Positions 45,799 through 55,864 are shown, numbered from the stretch's first letter. The stretch: DNA of 64,000 nt from Caldifarciminota bacterium (GCA_027038175.1 JALVYB010000058.1:1-64000), one strand, 5' to 3'. The notes: generated from the sequence alone by a model not told the origin. Made by a program: numbers and translations.

Positions 45799-47404
45799 CT
45801 TCTCTTTCCTCCATTAACGTTTTTGCATGCTGTATGGCACTTTCAGTTATTTTTTCTCCTGATAACATTCTGGCGATTTCAAGAACCCTTTCTTCTTTAG
45901 TTAGTTCTGTTATTTTTATATGTGGGGCATTTTCATCTCTTCTAACCAAAAAATGTGCATCTGCTAAGGATGCTATTTGAGGAAGGTGGGTTATAGCGAT
46001 TACCTGTCCACGCAGGGAGAGTTCTTTCAGTCTCTCTCCTACAGTTCTTGCTGTCTTGCCTCCAATCCCTGTATCTATCTCATCAAAAATAAGAAGTTTA
46101 TCGGTAGTGTCTCTTGTTATAAGCACCTTGAAGGCAAGGAGGATACGTGAAAGTTCACCTCCTGATGCTACATATTTTATGGGAGCAGGATGTCTGTTGC
46201 TGGTTGAAATAAGAAATCTAACTCTATCCAGGCCTTTTTCGTTAAGAGGGGAATCCTCAATCTCCACTTTGAATTTTATTTTTGGGAAGCCAAGTTTTTT
46301 AAGTTCATTTATTATATCATCTTCGATTTCCAGAAGGGTGTTGCGTCTTTTTTGACTCAGTTTGGTTGCAAGTGATAGAACTTCCTCCTCCGCTTTTTTA
46401 ACCCTATCGGTCAGGCTTTCAATATCTCCTACCTCTCCTCCTATTGTATTCAGGGCCCTTTTTATACGCTCTATTTCTTTCAGGATATCCTTTGTTGACA
46501 TAAGACCATATTTCTTCATAGTTTCACGTAATTCAAAAAGTCTTGCGCGTTTTTTGTCCAGTACATCCGGGTCAACAGATAGGTTATCGAGTTTATCTTT
46601 AAAGGTACCAAACAGTTCTTCTGCGTTTACCATGATGCTGTCAATCATGGACAATATTTCTTTGCTGTCTCTGTCTTTGTTTAGAACGTTGGAATGTTCC
46701 CTTAAAAAAGAAGAGGTTATCTCATAAACGCTGTTCTGGCCGCTATAGAACGTTTCCATCCCTTCTTCAAAGGTGCTTTTAAGGTCTTCTATGTTTTCAA
46801 GCATATAAATTTCTTCTTCAAGTTCCTTCTCTTCTCCTTCATAGGTATTTAAAGAGGTAAGTTCCTTTAGTTTAAATTTTAGAAATTCCTCTTTTTCCTT
46901 TAACTCCTTTAGTTCTTTCTGTTTTCTGTGTAAGGCGTTCTTTAATTCCATTAGTTTTCTGTAGGATTTTGTCAATTTTTCTCTCTCATTAAAAATTCCG
47001 ATTAGCATATCAAGGTAATCTATATGTGTTTCTTCATTGAGAAGGGTGGAACTCTGATGCTGAGATGAGATTTCAATATGTTTCCCAATTTTTTCAATGA
47101 TGGTATCGCGGGTCACAGGGGTGTCATTTATAAAAAATCTGCTCCTGCGTTTTTCTGGATTGATACTCCTTCTTACTATCAATTCTTCTCCTTTGTGCTC
47201 AAATACGCCCGAAACTTCAATGTTTTTCTCCTCTGTGAATCTATCCCATATTATCTTATCACCCTTTAGAAGGTCTATTATACCTATCAACATGGATTTG
47301 CCTGCGCCAGTTTCTCCTGTGATTGCATTGAATTTATCATGGAAAGAGATTTTACCGCTACCAAGTAAAAGGTAGTTTTTAAAGTACAGTTCGTTGAGTT
47401 TCAT
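45791..47404 (-). CDS. recN: DNA repair protein RecN
   Basis: SMC-like ATPase for double-strand-break repair, 537 residues. Walker A GETGAGKS (30-37), long coiled coil (~140-330), signature YVASGGELSRILLAFK and Walker B LLIFDEIDTGIGG, then ITHLPQIAS. The ATG at 47404 forms an ATGA overlap with the nadK stop and is preferred over an in-frame GTG two codons upstream. Confidence 0.96.
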   Translation of the reverse strand: MKLNELYFKNYLLLGSGKISFHDKFNAITGETGAGKSMLIGIIDLLKGDKIIWDRFTEEKNIEVSGVFEHKGEELIVRRSINPEKRRSRFFINDTPVTRDTIIEKIGKHIEISSQHQSSTLLNEETHIDYLDMLIGIFNEREKLTKSYRKLMELKNALHRKQKELKELKEKEEFLKFKLKELTSLNTYEGEEKELEEEIYMLENIEDLKSTFEEGMETFYSGQNSVYEITSSFLREHSNVLNKDRDSKEILSMIDSIMVNAEELFGTFKDKLDNLSVDPDVLDKKRARLFELRETMKKYGLMSTKDILKEIERIKRALNTIGGEVGDIESLTDRVKKAEEEVLSLATKLSQKRRNTLLEIEDDIINELKKLGFPKIKFKVEIEDSPLNEKGLDRVRFLISTSNRHPAPIKYVASGGELSRILLAFKVLITRDTTDKLLIFDEIDTGIGGKTARTVGERLKELSLRGQVIAITHLPQIASLADAHFLVRRDENAPHIKITELTKEERVLEIARMLSGEKITESAIQHAKTLMEEREDG

Positions 47405-48219
47405 CCCCACGAAAGTTTTTTGCTTATAAGACGGAAGAATCTTGTATAATCTTCAAATTCTATGAGATTTACAGTCCGCCTGGAACCGTGTATAACAAAG
47501 ACATCTCCTGATTCTGCCTCAATAGTTATCTGACCGTCTATTGATACTGTTATCTTCTCCCCTTTGGTCTCTCCTTTTATTTTGATTTTCATCCAGTGTG
47601 GCAGTACGATAGGTCTCAGTGTAAGTTTGTGTGCACATATTGGAGTAAGTACCATGAGTTTTTCTTCTGGATGGGCTATAGGACCTCCTGCTGAAAGGTT
47701 ATAAGCAGTTGAACCTGTTGGTGTTGATATGATAACCCCGTCTGCTTTGAATTTGGAAAGTAAAACATCATCAACGCAAATACTTATTTCTACCATCCTC
47801 CACGGGTCTTTAACCCTCATTGTTATATCGTTTAGAGCGTTGAATTTCCCATGTTCATTTGTTATGTCTATGGTGAATCTTTTACTTATCGAGTACTCTC
47901 CTCTCAATATGCGGGAAAGTGCTGTTTTTATCTCCTCAGGTTCTATCTGGGTCAAAAAGCCCATTCCTCCAAGATTGATACCAAGTATCGGGGTTTTTCG
48001 AGAGTAACGTGCGGCTCTAAGAAGTGTACCGTCTCCCCCCAGGGTAATAATGATATCTGCGTATTTATCCAGTTCGTGTTCGCTTATGGACCGGGTATTT
48101 TCATAAGCACCGAGATTTTTATCCACGTAAATTTCATGTTCACTTAACTCATTAAAAAGCAAGCCCAGGACCTCTTTAATCCCGGGCTTGCGTGGATTTC
48201 CAGTTATGGCAAATCTCAC
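47401..48219 (-). CDS. nadK: NAD kinase
   Basis: Phosphorylates NAD+ to NADP+, 272 residues. Contains LGGDGTLLRAAR (GGDG at 61-64), GINLGGMGFL, NDITMR and DGVIISTPTGSTAYNLSAGGPI. Start is GTG at 48219, one base after the secF stop. The first codons contain an 8-bp inverted repeat GCAAGCCC/GGGCTTGC (48159-48166 and 48184-48191); its meaning is unclear. Confidence 0.96.
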   Translation of the reverse strand: MRFAITGNPRKPGIKEVLGLLFNELSEHEIYVDKNLGAYENTRSISEHELDKYADIIITLGGDGTLLRAARYSRKTPILGINLGGMGFLTQIEPEEIKTALSRILRGEYSISKRFTIDITNEHGKFNALNDITMRVKDPWRMVEISICVDDVLLSKFKADGVIISTPTGSTAYNLSAGGPIAHPEEKLMVLTPICAHKLTLRPIVLPHWMKIKIKGETKGEKITVSIDGQITIEAESGDVFVIHGSRRTVNLIEFEDYTRFFRLISKKLSWG

Positions 48220-48220
48220 A

Positions 48221-49135
48221 TTAAGATTTCTGGGTTTGTGCCTTGTTGATTTTGTGGAGTCTCCACTCTATCACGAGCGCAGCCACCACGAAAATAGAAG
48301 AGTAAGTACCGACTATAACGCCAATGGTGAGGGCAAGGGCGAAGTCAAATATTACAGGACCACCGAATAGAAGAATGGAGATAAGCACTATGAGTGTGGT
48401 AAGTGAGGTTATCACCGTTCTTGACAGCGTGGCGTTTATTGATGAGTTGAAGATATCAATCATCTTCTTTATGGATACACCCTGTGAGAATTTTCTTAGT
48501 TCTTCCCTTATTCTATCTGATACCACAATTGAGTCGTTTATTGAGTATCCTACAATGGTTAAAAGAGCAGCAACAATCTGAATGGTTATCTCGCGGTTGA
48601 AAAGGGACAGAAGGCCAAGAGTTATAAATACATCATGGAAGAGAGCAAGTACAGACCCTACACCAAAGGCAAAGTCGAACCTGATCCAGATATAAATTAG
48701 CATGAGAATAAGTCCGATTGTGAGTGCTTCAAGTGCTTTAATTTGTAGTTCTTTCCCTACACGAGGACCCACACTTTCATTTCTTTCTACAATAACTTTA
48801 AGTCCTGTTTTTTCCGAGATGAGTTTTGCAAGTTCATCTGCATCATAATTTTCTTTGTATCTTAAAAGGAATGTAGAAGGGTCTCCAAAGGTCTGGATTT
48901 CCACGCTTGCAAGATTCGCATCCTTTCTTAAGATTTCTCTGAGTTTTCCTACATCGTATGGTTTTTCAAATTTTATCTGTACAAGGTTTCCGCCCGTGAA
49001 ATCAACACCATATCTTAATCCCCCATGTACTATAATGCTCACTATGCCAAGCAATATAAAGAATATTGAAATACCAAAGGCAATTCTTCTCTTCCCTATA
49101 AAATCATACTGTGGGTTTTTGAAGAAAGTTATCAT
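48221..49135 (-). CDS. secF: Protein translocase subunit SecF
   Basis: 304 residues with six transmembrane helices and a periplasmic loop after the first. YDFIGKRRIAFGISI at the start, RYGVDFTGGNLVQI (the SecD/F GG motif), SVGPRVGKEL, and VGYSINDSIVVSDRIRE are typical. With SecD it uses the proton or sodium gradient to pull proteins out of SecYEG. AGGAGG before the ATG; 10 bases after secD. Confidence 0.97.
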   Translation of the reverse strand: MITFFKNPQYDFIGKRRIAFGISIFFILLGIVSIIVHGGLRYGVDFTGGNLVQIKFEKPYDVGKLREILRKDANLASVEIQTFGDPSTFLLRYKENYDADELAKLISEKTGLKVIVERNESVGPRVGKELQIKALEALTIGLILMLIYIWIRFDFAFGVGSVLALFHDVFITLGLLSLFNREITIQIVAALLTIVGYSINDSIVVSDRIREELRKFSQGVSIKKMIDIFNSSINATLSRTVITSLTTLIVLISILLFGGPVIFDFALALTIGVIVGTYSSIFVVAALVIEWRLHKINKAQTQKS

Positions 49136-49145
49136 GGTAGTCCTC

Positions 49146-50699
49146 CTAAATTCTCAGGGTTTTAATGTTTTTCACTTTGTATAGATAATCAAAGATGATT
49201 TTGGTAACAAATACCGCAGTAAAGAAACTAACAATTATACCGATTGTAAGAGTAGTGCCGAAACCTCTAATAGGACCTGTCCCGAATTTAAGCAGAACCA
49301 GGGCTGCTATAATTGTGGTTACATTTGCATCAAAAATCGTTATGGTAGCCCTGTGATAAGCAGCATCTATTGCATTTCTGGGGCTTTTGCCAGCAAGCAA
49401 TTCCTCACGAATTCTCTCAAAAATGAGCACGTTAGCGTCTACGGCCATACCCACTGTAAGTATAATACCTGCAAGTCCAGGGAGTGTAAGCGTAGCATGG
49501 AATGCCACGAGAAAAGCGAATATGAAGAGAAGATTTAATAAAAGTGCCAAATCTGCTATAAGTCCTGATACATTGTAATAGAATATCATAAAGAGAACAA
49601 CGAGCAGAAATCCTATAATCAGGGCTGTAAGCCCCTTGTGTATGGAATCTCTACCAAGGAGTGGTCCTACTGACCTCTCCTCTATGATTTTAACAGGAGC
49701 AGGAAGAGCACCTGCCTTAAGAATAACGGCAATTTCTTTGGCCTCTTCTATTGTGGGAATACCTTCAATTATTGCACTTCCACCCTGAATACGCTCTCTT
49801 ATAACAGGGGCTGTTTGGACAACGTTGTCGAGCACTATAGCAAGTCTTTTTCCAACGTTCTTCCCGGTTACATAGGAAAATTTACGGGCTCCCTTACGAT
49901 TAAACATAAGTTCTACTATTGGTTGTCCTGCTATTTGTGAGCCTGGAGAGCCGATTGTATGTCTTGCTGTCTTGAGGTCTGCACCAGTGAGTTCCGGTTT
50001 TGCCAGAAGGAGGTAAAGTGGTCTTATTTTTGTTCCATCCTCTGTGTATTTAACTCTGCCCCAATAAAATTTGTATTTATTTCCAAGAATTTGTTTAACA
50101 ATATCAGTTTTGAGTATAGAATCCACTTTATCCCAATCGTTTTCATCTACATAAAATTCGCCCCCACCTGCATTCTGCAGAAGTGACAGGAAAGGACCTA
50201 TGGTGCCTGATGTATCTCCCTCTTCCCTTTGAAGAGCCTTGTCTATTTTTTCAACGATATTGTTTGCAACTTTTTCGTCTGCTACAATGTGAAATTCCAG
50301 CATTGCTGTCCTTCCAATAAGTTCTTTCGCCCTCTCTCTATCCATGACACCAGGTAACTGAACAAGTATTCTGAAGGCACCCACCTTCTGAATGGACGGC
50401 TCAAATACGCCCCACTGGTCAATTCTGTTTCTTATAATCTCTATTGCCCTGTCTACAGCGCCTTTCCACTGCGCTTCAGGTAGTTTAGACTTATCGACTT
50501 CGAGCAAAAGATACATTCCGCCCTGAAGGTCAAGCCCGAGGTTCAATGCTTTTTTGTGCAGCTTCTTAAGATCTGCAGGTTGCATGACCTTTTTTACATC
50601 CTCAGGCATCGTATAATATTTATACGTGGGCCACAGACTCCATAAAGCGGCTAAAATCACAACAAGAGTAATAAGAGCACGCCATTTGAGACTATTCAA
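49146..50699 (-). CDS. secD: Protein translocase subunit SecD
   Basis: 517 residues: one N-terminal helix, a long periplasmic P1 region (LGLDLQGGMYLLLEVD; VQLPGVMDRERAKELIGRTAMLEFH), GAL..PV before the membrane part (AGALPAPVKIIEERSVGPLLGRDSI), and five C-terminal helices with AVDANVLIFERIREEL. Start is TTG at 50699 with GGAGG eight bases before it. Has its own promoter inside the end of the upstream gene. Confidence 0.97.
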   Translation of the reverse strand: MNSLKWRALITLVVILAALWSLWPTYKYYTMPEDVKKVMQPADLKKLHKKALNLGLDLQGGMYLLLEVDKSKLPEAQWKGAVDRAIEIIRNRIDQWGVFEPSIQKVGAFRILVQLPGVMDRERAKELIGRTAMLEFHIVADEKVANNIVEKIDKALQREEGDTSGTIGPFLSLLQNAGGGEFYVDENDWDKVDSILKTDIVKQILGNKYKFYWGRVKYTEDGTKIRPLYLLLAKPELTGADLKTARHTIGSPGSQIAGQPIVELMFNRKGARKFSYVTGKNVGKRLAIVLDNVVQTAPVIRERIQGGSAIIEGIPTIEEAKEIAVILKAGALPAPVKIIEERSVGPLLGRDSIHKGLTALIIGFLLVVLFMIFYYNVSGLIADLALLLNLLFIFAFLVAFHATLTLPGLAGIILTVGMAVDANVLIFERIREELLAGKSPRNAIDAAYHRATITIFDANVTTIIAALVLLKFGTGPIRGFGTTLTIGIIVSFFTAVFVTKIIFDYLYKVKNIKTLRI

Positions 50700-50723
50700 A
50701 AGACAATCCTCCTTTTTTGGTCT

Positions 50724-51434
50724 TTAATTATACGATTTATAAGGTGCATATTCAACCAGTGCACCACCAGATTGTCCCAGAGTGTCGTGGATTTCAGAAA
50801 AGCCTGTAAACTTTATTTTTCCATATGAAAGTGTTATGCTGGCACCGATTTTATAGGGCACTGTTGAAAGAAATAATAAGAATGATATACGGGGAGATAA
50901 AAGGAACCTCTGAAATACTGAGACCCTGAGAGGCATGTATTTTTCACCTTCTACGAGCAAAGAGGTTTTGCCAGCAGGGCTATTCATGTTGAGTATTAGA
51001 GGGAGTTTAACATGGTATGGAAGCCCCGAGACTCCGGCGTGGATATTCAATGCTTTTGACAGATTTATGCCCGTGGATGTAGAAAACTCTATGTAGTTTT
51101 TGAATACAGGCAAAAATTCTCTATTGAAAGTGATACATAGTCCATAGTTTATCTCTTTAATTTTACGTCTTATAGTGAACCCTAATTCTAAAAATTTAAA
51201 GTAAGACCCAAGGTTAAGGTAGGTCACCGAAAATCCCAGTTGCTTTTTATTTAGAGCAATAGATAGCATTGCTGTTCCCTTTATATTATAAAAGTTCCGG
51301 AGACCTAACTGTATATTTTGATACGAAGGAACAATATCAGGAAATACTTTATAAGTTCCTAAACCCTGTTGGTATCCTGTAAAGTCTGCAAAAAGACTGC
51401 CCTCAATTGAAATAAGCAGCCAGATAAGGTACAT
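50724..51434 (-). CDS. Putative outer-membrane beta-barrel protein
   Basis: 236 residues, not firmly assigned. A short signal (MYLIWLLISIEGSLFA) is followed by ADFTGYQQGLGTYKVFPDIVPSYQNIQLGLRNFY and strands alternating in polarity up to the end, with many G-[YFL] turns, suggesting a small barrel. The style resembles PorV/PorQ or UPF0164-type proteins, but no diagnostic motif is seen. The ATG shares a base with the pbp1A stop (TAATG), so it is produced with PBP1A. Confidence 0.6.
   Translation of the reverse strand: MYLIWLLISIEGSLFADFTGYQQGLGTYKVFPDIVPSYQNIQLGLRNFYNIKGTAMLSIALNKKQLGFSVTYLNLGSYFKFLELGFTIRRKIKEINYGLCITFNREFLPVFKNYIEFSTSTGINLSKALNIHAGVSGLPYHVKLPLILNMNSPAGKTSLLVEGEKYMPLRVSVFQRFLLSPRISFLLFLSTVPYKIGASITLSYGKIKFTGFSEIHDTLGQSGGALVEYAPYKSYN
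50727..50755 (-). promoter_or_regulatory. Promoter for secD-secF and genes downstream
   Basis: Minus strand TTGAAT (50755-50750), 17 bases, TATAAT (50732-50727), then 27 bases to the TTG start with AAAGGAGG. It overlaps the last codons of the preceding gene. Confidence 0.75.
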
Positions 51435-53518
51435 TATTTGTGTTTCTTTATAAATTCAAGTTCAAGTTTAATAAAACTATTTTCATTGTTAATGCCGGGT
51501 CCATGTATATTGCAGTAACTGGTGGGTTCGTCTCCCTCTCTGAAAGGAACCTCGTCAGTCCTTGGGCAATAATCCGTTGCAAGAAGACCGGATTGGAGGC
51601 ACACATCAGCAATTACTATGTTGTCAGGCACGGGAAAATCACCTGGAGGTGGCATGTAAGCCGAATCGTAAACAATTTTATTGAAAGTTGCCCATATCGG
51701 TAGTGCTGTTCCTGCACCTGTGGCTCCCTTATATATTGTTCTAAGGGAGTCAAAGCCAACCCATACTCCGGTTAAAAGGTTATGTGTAAAACCAATAAAC
51801 CAGTTATCCCTATATTCGTTGGTTGTCCCGGTTTTACCTCCACATGGAAGCTCAAACTTGAACTTCCTTCGTATATTTATACCTGTACCATGGTTAACCA
51901 CCGTTTGAAGCATATAGTTCATTATATATGAGGTTGTGGCATCTATAACCTTTACTCTGACGGGATCTGTCTCTTCAAGGGTGATGCCGTTTCTATCTTC
52001 TATTTTGCGAATAAAGAATGGACGTATTCTGTATCCTCCATTTTCGAACGGAGCATAGGCTGTAATTAATTCAATTGGTGTAAGTTCAATCCCTCCAAGG
52101 GCAATTGAAGGATAGGGAGGAAGGTAAGTCCTTATTCCCATTCGTTTTGCATACATAACAACGGCATCCGGGCCTATTTTCAATATCAGGTTGATAGTCG
52201 CAAGGTTTCGTGACCATGCAAGAGCATCACGGAGAGTTATCTGACCAAGATACTTATGGTCGTAATTATCCGGTTTCCAGTCTTCTCCACCAGGTCCCTG
52301 TCCCTTAAGCACTATGGGGATATCCATCACTTTGTCTGTTGGATAGAATCCGTTGTCGATGGCGGTAAGATAAACAAATGGTTTGAACGCAGAGCCTGGT
52401 TGTCTTTTTGCCTGTATTACTCTATTAAATGGGCTTTCTTTAAAATTCCTGCCACCTACAAGTGCAAGAATGGCTCCTGTTTCAGGGTCAAGAGCCAGAA
52501 GTGCCCCCTGAAGATAGTCAGGTTTCTTGTTCTTAGAAGTATCCTGAAGGAATTGTTCTCTTGTAGGAGTGATTTTTCTCTCTTTTTCAAGTTCAGTAAG
52601 GAGACTGTCCAGAACAAGTTCTGCTGTTTTTTGTAAATTGAAGTCAATTGTAGTATATACTTTACCTCCGCCTTTAAAAAGAAAATCTTCTCCATATCGT
52701 GATATTATGTAGTCGCGAATCATCTCAAGTATGTACCCACCAAAGTTCTTCTTATGAATGTTTTTGGGTTTATGAACCACTACTTTTTCCGAAAGAGCCT
52801 CTTCGTATTCTTCCCTGGTTATAACTCCTTCTTCGTACATGACCTTTAATATAAGTTTTGCCCTTTTTGCATTGCGTTCAGGGTATTTGATAGGCGAATA
52901 AAACACAGGAGACCTTACTATTGCGGCCAGTGTGGCGGCTTCTCTCAATGTTAAATCTTTCAGATCTTTGTTAAAGAAATACCTTGCTGCTGTTTTTATC
53001 CCGTATATACCTTCACCAAAATATATCTGGTTTAGATAAAGGGTAAGGATTTCATCCTTTGAGAAATATCGTTCTATTTTTAAAGCAAGTAGCATCTCTC
53101 TTGCTTTTCTTATGATGGACCGTTTAAAGGATAGAAAAACGTTTCTTGCAAGTTGTTGCGTTATTGTAGAGCCTCCCTGGTGCGGTTTCATAGTAATGAC
53201 ATCCACAATGATTGCTTTGAAAACACGAGTAAGGTCTATACCTGGATGTTTGTAAAATCGTTTGTCTTCCACTGCCACAAAAGCGTTTTTCACTGTGCTC
53301 GGTATTTCTTTCTGGGATGCTGTTTCCCTTATTTCAAGGAAGTATGTGTAAAGTCTTTTTCCATTTCTATCGAGTATTTCTGTTGCATTTGGAGGAGTAT
53401 AATTTTCTATAAGATATGCTGGGGGTAATGTTGCCTCTAAAAGAGCAATGGTAATTATGAAAACAATGATAAAAATCCCATACAGGTAGAGTGCCTTTTT
53501 CAAAATGCGCTTTAGCAT
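51434..53518 (-). CDS. Class A penicillin-binding protein 1A
   Basis: Bifunctional peptidoglycan polymerase of 694 residues. One N-terminal membrane helix (~10-30), GT51 glycosyltransferase with E84 in VEDKRFYKHPGID and GGSTITQQLARN, then transpeptidase with nucleophile S376 in RQPGSAFKP (SxxK), WSRN (SxN) and GGKTGTTNEYRDNWFIG (KTG). A C-terminal DYCP-containing tail follows. Part of a cell-wall run with amiC and murI. AAGGAT is the probable ribosome site; its start overlaps the murI end by 7 bases. Confidence 0.96.
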   Translation of the reverse strand: MLKRILKKALYLYGIFIIVFIITIALLEATLPPAYLIENYTPPNATEILDRNGKRLYTYFLEIRETASQKEIPSTVKNAFVAVEDKRFYKHPGIDLTRVFKAIIVDVITMKPHQGGSTITQQLARNVFLSFKRSIIRKAREMLLALKIERYFSKDEILTLYLNQIYFGEGIYGIKTAARYFFNKDLKDLTLREAATLAAIVRSPVFYSPIKYPERNAKRAKLILKVMYEEGVITREEYEEALSEKVVVHKPKNIHKKNFGGYILEMIRDYIISRYGEDFLFKGGGKVYTTIDFNLQKTAELVLDSLLTELEKERKITPTREQFLQDTSKNKKPDYLQGALLALDPETGAILALVGGRNFKESPFNRVIQAKRQPGSAFKPFVYLTAIDNGFYPTDKVMDIPIVLKGQGPGGEDWKPDNYDHKYLGQITLRDALAWSRNLATINLILKIGPDAVVMYAKRMGIRTYLPPYPSIALGGIELTPIELITAYAPFENGGYRIRPFFIRKIEDRNGITLEETDPVRVKVIDATTSYIMNYMLQTVVNHGTGINIRRKFKFELPCGGKTGTTNEYRDNWFIGFTHNLLTGVWVGFDSLRTIYKGATGAGTALPIWATFNKIVYDSAYMPPPGDFPVPDNIVIADVCLQSGLLATDYCPRTDEVPFREGDEPTSYCNIHGPGINNENSFIKLELEFIKKHK

Positions 53519-54345
53519 GAACTTATATCCTTCAAGTTTACTTTTTCTATGGTATCAGGTGTAAAACCGAGGAAAATACTCAATAAAGAATGATAGTGTG
53601 GAGGTATATCAGTGAGGTAAAGGTCAAGGGTCGGCTGTCCGCTCTTTTTTAATAGATTGTTTTTTTCGAGAAAACTCTTTACTTCTTTGGCAACAGCATG
53701 AGCAGGATCAACAAGATGAATACTGTCTCCAACTACTTCTTTAATCGTATCAATTAGAATAGGGTAGTGGGTGCAGCCAAGGATTATGGTATCAACCTTT
53801 TCTCGTATTCCTTTTAAATAATACTCCGCAATAAGTCGTGGAATATCGCCTTTTGTAAGGCCTTCTTCTGCGAGGGGGACAAACAGCGGACAGGGTTTTT
53901 CATAGACATTAAAAATACCATGTTTATTCAGTATTCTTTTGTGTGCATGACTTTTTATTGTAGCGATGGTTCCGATGATTCCTATATGTCCGGAACGTGA
54001 TACCTGAATAGCCATGTTTACACCAGGTTCCACCACGCCAAATATGGGGATATGGTTAAATTCCTTTTTAAGATAGGAGAGGGCGACACTTGATGCTGTA
54101 TTACATGCTACAACTATTATATCTACCCCCTTTTCTATCAAGAAAGCAGCATCTTCTCTTGCAAATCGTTTAATGGTTTCCTCTGATTTGGTACCATAAG
54201 GCACTCTGGCTGTGTCACCAAGGTAAACGATATTAACGTCTTTTAGAACAGAACGTAGCGTTTTAACTACCGTAAGACCCCCTATTCCGGAGTCAAATAC
54301 GCCTATACTTAAGGGTTTGTCAATATTTTCCATACTTTCTTTCAT
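53512..54345 (-). CDS. murI: Glutamate racemase
   Basis: Supplies D-glutamate for peptidoglycan. 277 residues with FDSGIGGLTVVKTL, YLGDTARVPYG, catalytic cysteines C81 (VVACNTASS) and a later one in ILGCTHYP. Start at ATG 54345 overlaps amiC by 26 bases; an in-frame ATG at 54333 is equally possible because neither has a strong ribosome site. Confidence 0.96.
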   Translation of the reverse strand: MKESMENIDKPLSIGVFDSGIGGLTVVKTLRSVLKDVNIVYLGDTARVPYGTKSEETIKRFAREDAAFLIEKGVDIIVVACNTASSVALSYLKKEFNHIPIFGVVEPGVNMAIQVSRSGHIGIIGTIATIKSHAHKRILNKHGIFNVYEKPCPLFVPLAEEGLTKGDIPRLIAEYYLKGIREKVDTIILGCTHYPILIDTIKEVVGDSIHLVDPAHAVAKEVKSFLEKNNLLKKSGQPTLDLYLTDIPPHYHSLLSIFLGFTPDTIEKVNLKDISSC

Positions 54346-55741
54346 AATAATTTTTGTACTTCAAAATTCCTGAGACAATTCCGTCTGCCAATCTGTTTTG
54401 ATATTTTTTACTTCTTAATTTCTTTTCTTCCTTAGGATTGGTAATAAAACCAGTTTCAATGAGAATACTTGGTGCATAAACACCACGTAAGACATAAAAA
54501 CCCGCCTGTTTTACCCCCCTGTCAAGACAGCCCGTTTTTTTTACTATACTTTCCTGGACGAAGGCAGCAAGGTCCTGAGATTCTCTGAGGAATTCGTTCT
54601 GTGCCATATCCCCTAAAATCCATTTTAGAATATTTTTTTCGTCTACTTTTTCCTTGAGTTCGTATTTTATCACGGAGTTTTCAAATGCAGCGACCGAACG
54701 TTCCCATTTTGTTCTTGCTTCTGAAAGGAAATATGTTTCTACACCGTGTGCACGTTTGCCCTTGGAATAATTGGCGTGGATGGATACGAAAAGATCACAT
54801 TTTGATTTATTTGCTATACGTGCTCTCTGTCCCAGGGTGATAAATACATCTTTGTTCCTTGTCAGAATAACTTTAAACCCCTTTTTTCTGAGTTTCTTTG
54901 CCACCTTTCTGGCTATTGATAGTACAATATCCTTTTCCTTTGTGCCTCTTTTAGAAATAGCGCCTGGGTCTTTGCCACCATGTCCAGGGTCAATCACCAC
55001 CACATCTATTTTATTGTGAGTTGGTTTCTCTGGTTTGTTTACTGATGCTTCAGGATGTTTTTCTATATTCGTGATTTTGTTTGTTTCTTGGGTCTCTGTC
55101 GTGGAAGAAATGAGCATTAAAGTGAATAAACCGGTTGAACTCCTAATTTTGAATTTGATTTTTCTTCTTGGTTTAAGTGTGAATACCGTGCCATGCGACG
55201 AATAGGTAATTTCAATTTCTTTAATAGGAGAATGTACGTCATCAAAGTAAATGTATGGAGGACCAAAATAAAACCCATATGGAATTTTAATTTCTATAAT
55301 ACTATCTTTATTGTATGCCTCGGGTTCAAGGTCAATATTATGGACGATACGAATCAGATTGCCCTGCGCATTTAGAGATTTGATAGATGGAGTATATGCA
55401 GATTCTATAACTCTGTGTTTTGTTCTGTCCCAATAATAATAATTTCCTTTAAGGGCACCTGCAATATAAACAGCATTTTCAGCGTCAATAAATCCATTTT
55501 GTGAATCAACTTCCATATACTTAAGATTACCGTTTACTTTACCCTGATATGAAAGGTCTTCTCGGTTAATGTAGACCGCATCTGTTCCAAATGAGATGTT
55601 TACTGTAGTATCGGTTATTGCTGTTTCTAAATCAAAGGTTTTCGAAATTACAGCTAAAGATAAAAGGTCATAATTGTTTTTGTGTGTGTACGGAATATTT
55701 AAAACTTTAAAAGACAAAAGAAATGCGAGTAAAAAAGCCAT
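54320..55741 (-). CDS. N-acetylmuramoyl-L-alanine amidase
   Basis: 473 residues. A signal-like N-terminus (MAFLLAFLLSFKVL), a ~220-residue all-beta region that may hold AMIN-like wall-binding domains, a Lys/Pro/Thr-rich linker (~225-245), then an Amidase_3 zinc domain: DPGHGGKDPGA, SIHANYS and LIETGFITN carry the metal and catalytic residues. It splits septal peptidoglycan in the periplasm. First gene of the long minus-strand series; AAGGAGAG before the ATG. Confidence 0.92.
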   Translation of the reverse strand: MAFLLAFLLSFKVLNIPYTHKNNYDLLSLAVISKTFDLETAITDTTVNISFGTDAVYINREDLSYQGKVNGNLKYMEVDSQNGFIDAENAVYIAGALKGNYYYWDRTKHRVIESAYTPSIKSLNAQGNLIRIVHNIDLEPEAYNKDSIIEIKIPYGFYFGPPYIYFDDVHSPIKEIEITYSSHGTVFTLKPRRKIKFKIRSSTGLFTLMLISSTTETQETNKITNIEKHPEASVNKPEKPTHNKIDVVVIDPGHGGKDPGAISKRGTKEKDIVLSIARKVAKKLRKKGFKVILTRNKDVFITLGQRARIANKSKCDLFVSIHANYSKGKRAHGVETYFLSEARTKWERSVAAFENSVIKYELKEKVDEKNILKWILGDMAQNEFLRESQDLAAFVQESIVKKTGCLDRGVKQAGFYVLRGVYAPSILIETGFITNPKEEKKLRSKKYQNRLADGIVSGILKYKNYYERKYGKY

Positions 55742-55761
55742 ATCTCTCCTTTTGTTATAAT

Positions 55762-55789
55762 ATTTTAAGGCACTTTTTGCGAGTTACAA
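55762..55789 (-). promoter_or_regulatory. Candidate promoter of amiC and the long gene series
   Basis: Minus strand TTGTAA (55789-55784), 16 bases, TAAAAT (55767-55762). The only divergent gap here (123 bases) also contains an inverted repeat CACTTTTT/AAAAAGTG. Moderate match. Confidence 0.45.
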
Positions 55790-55864
55790 AAAAAGTGGCG
55801 TATGACATACTTTTTGGGGTTTCGTGTTATTGGTATCAAAATATTAAACTAACTGGAGGCATAA

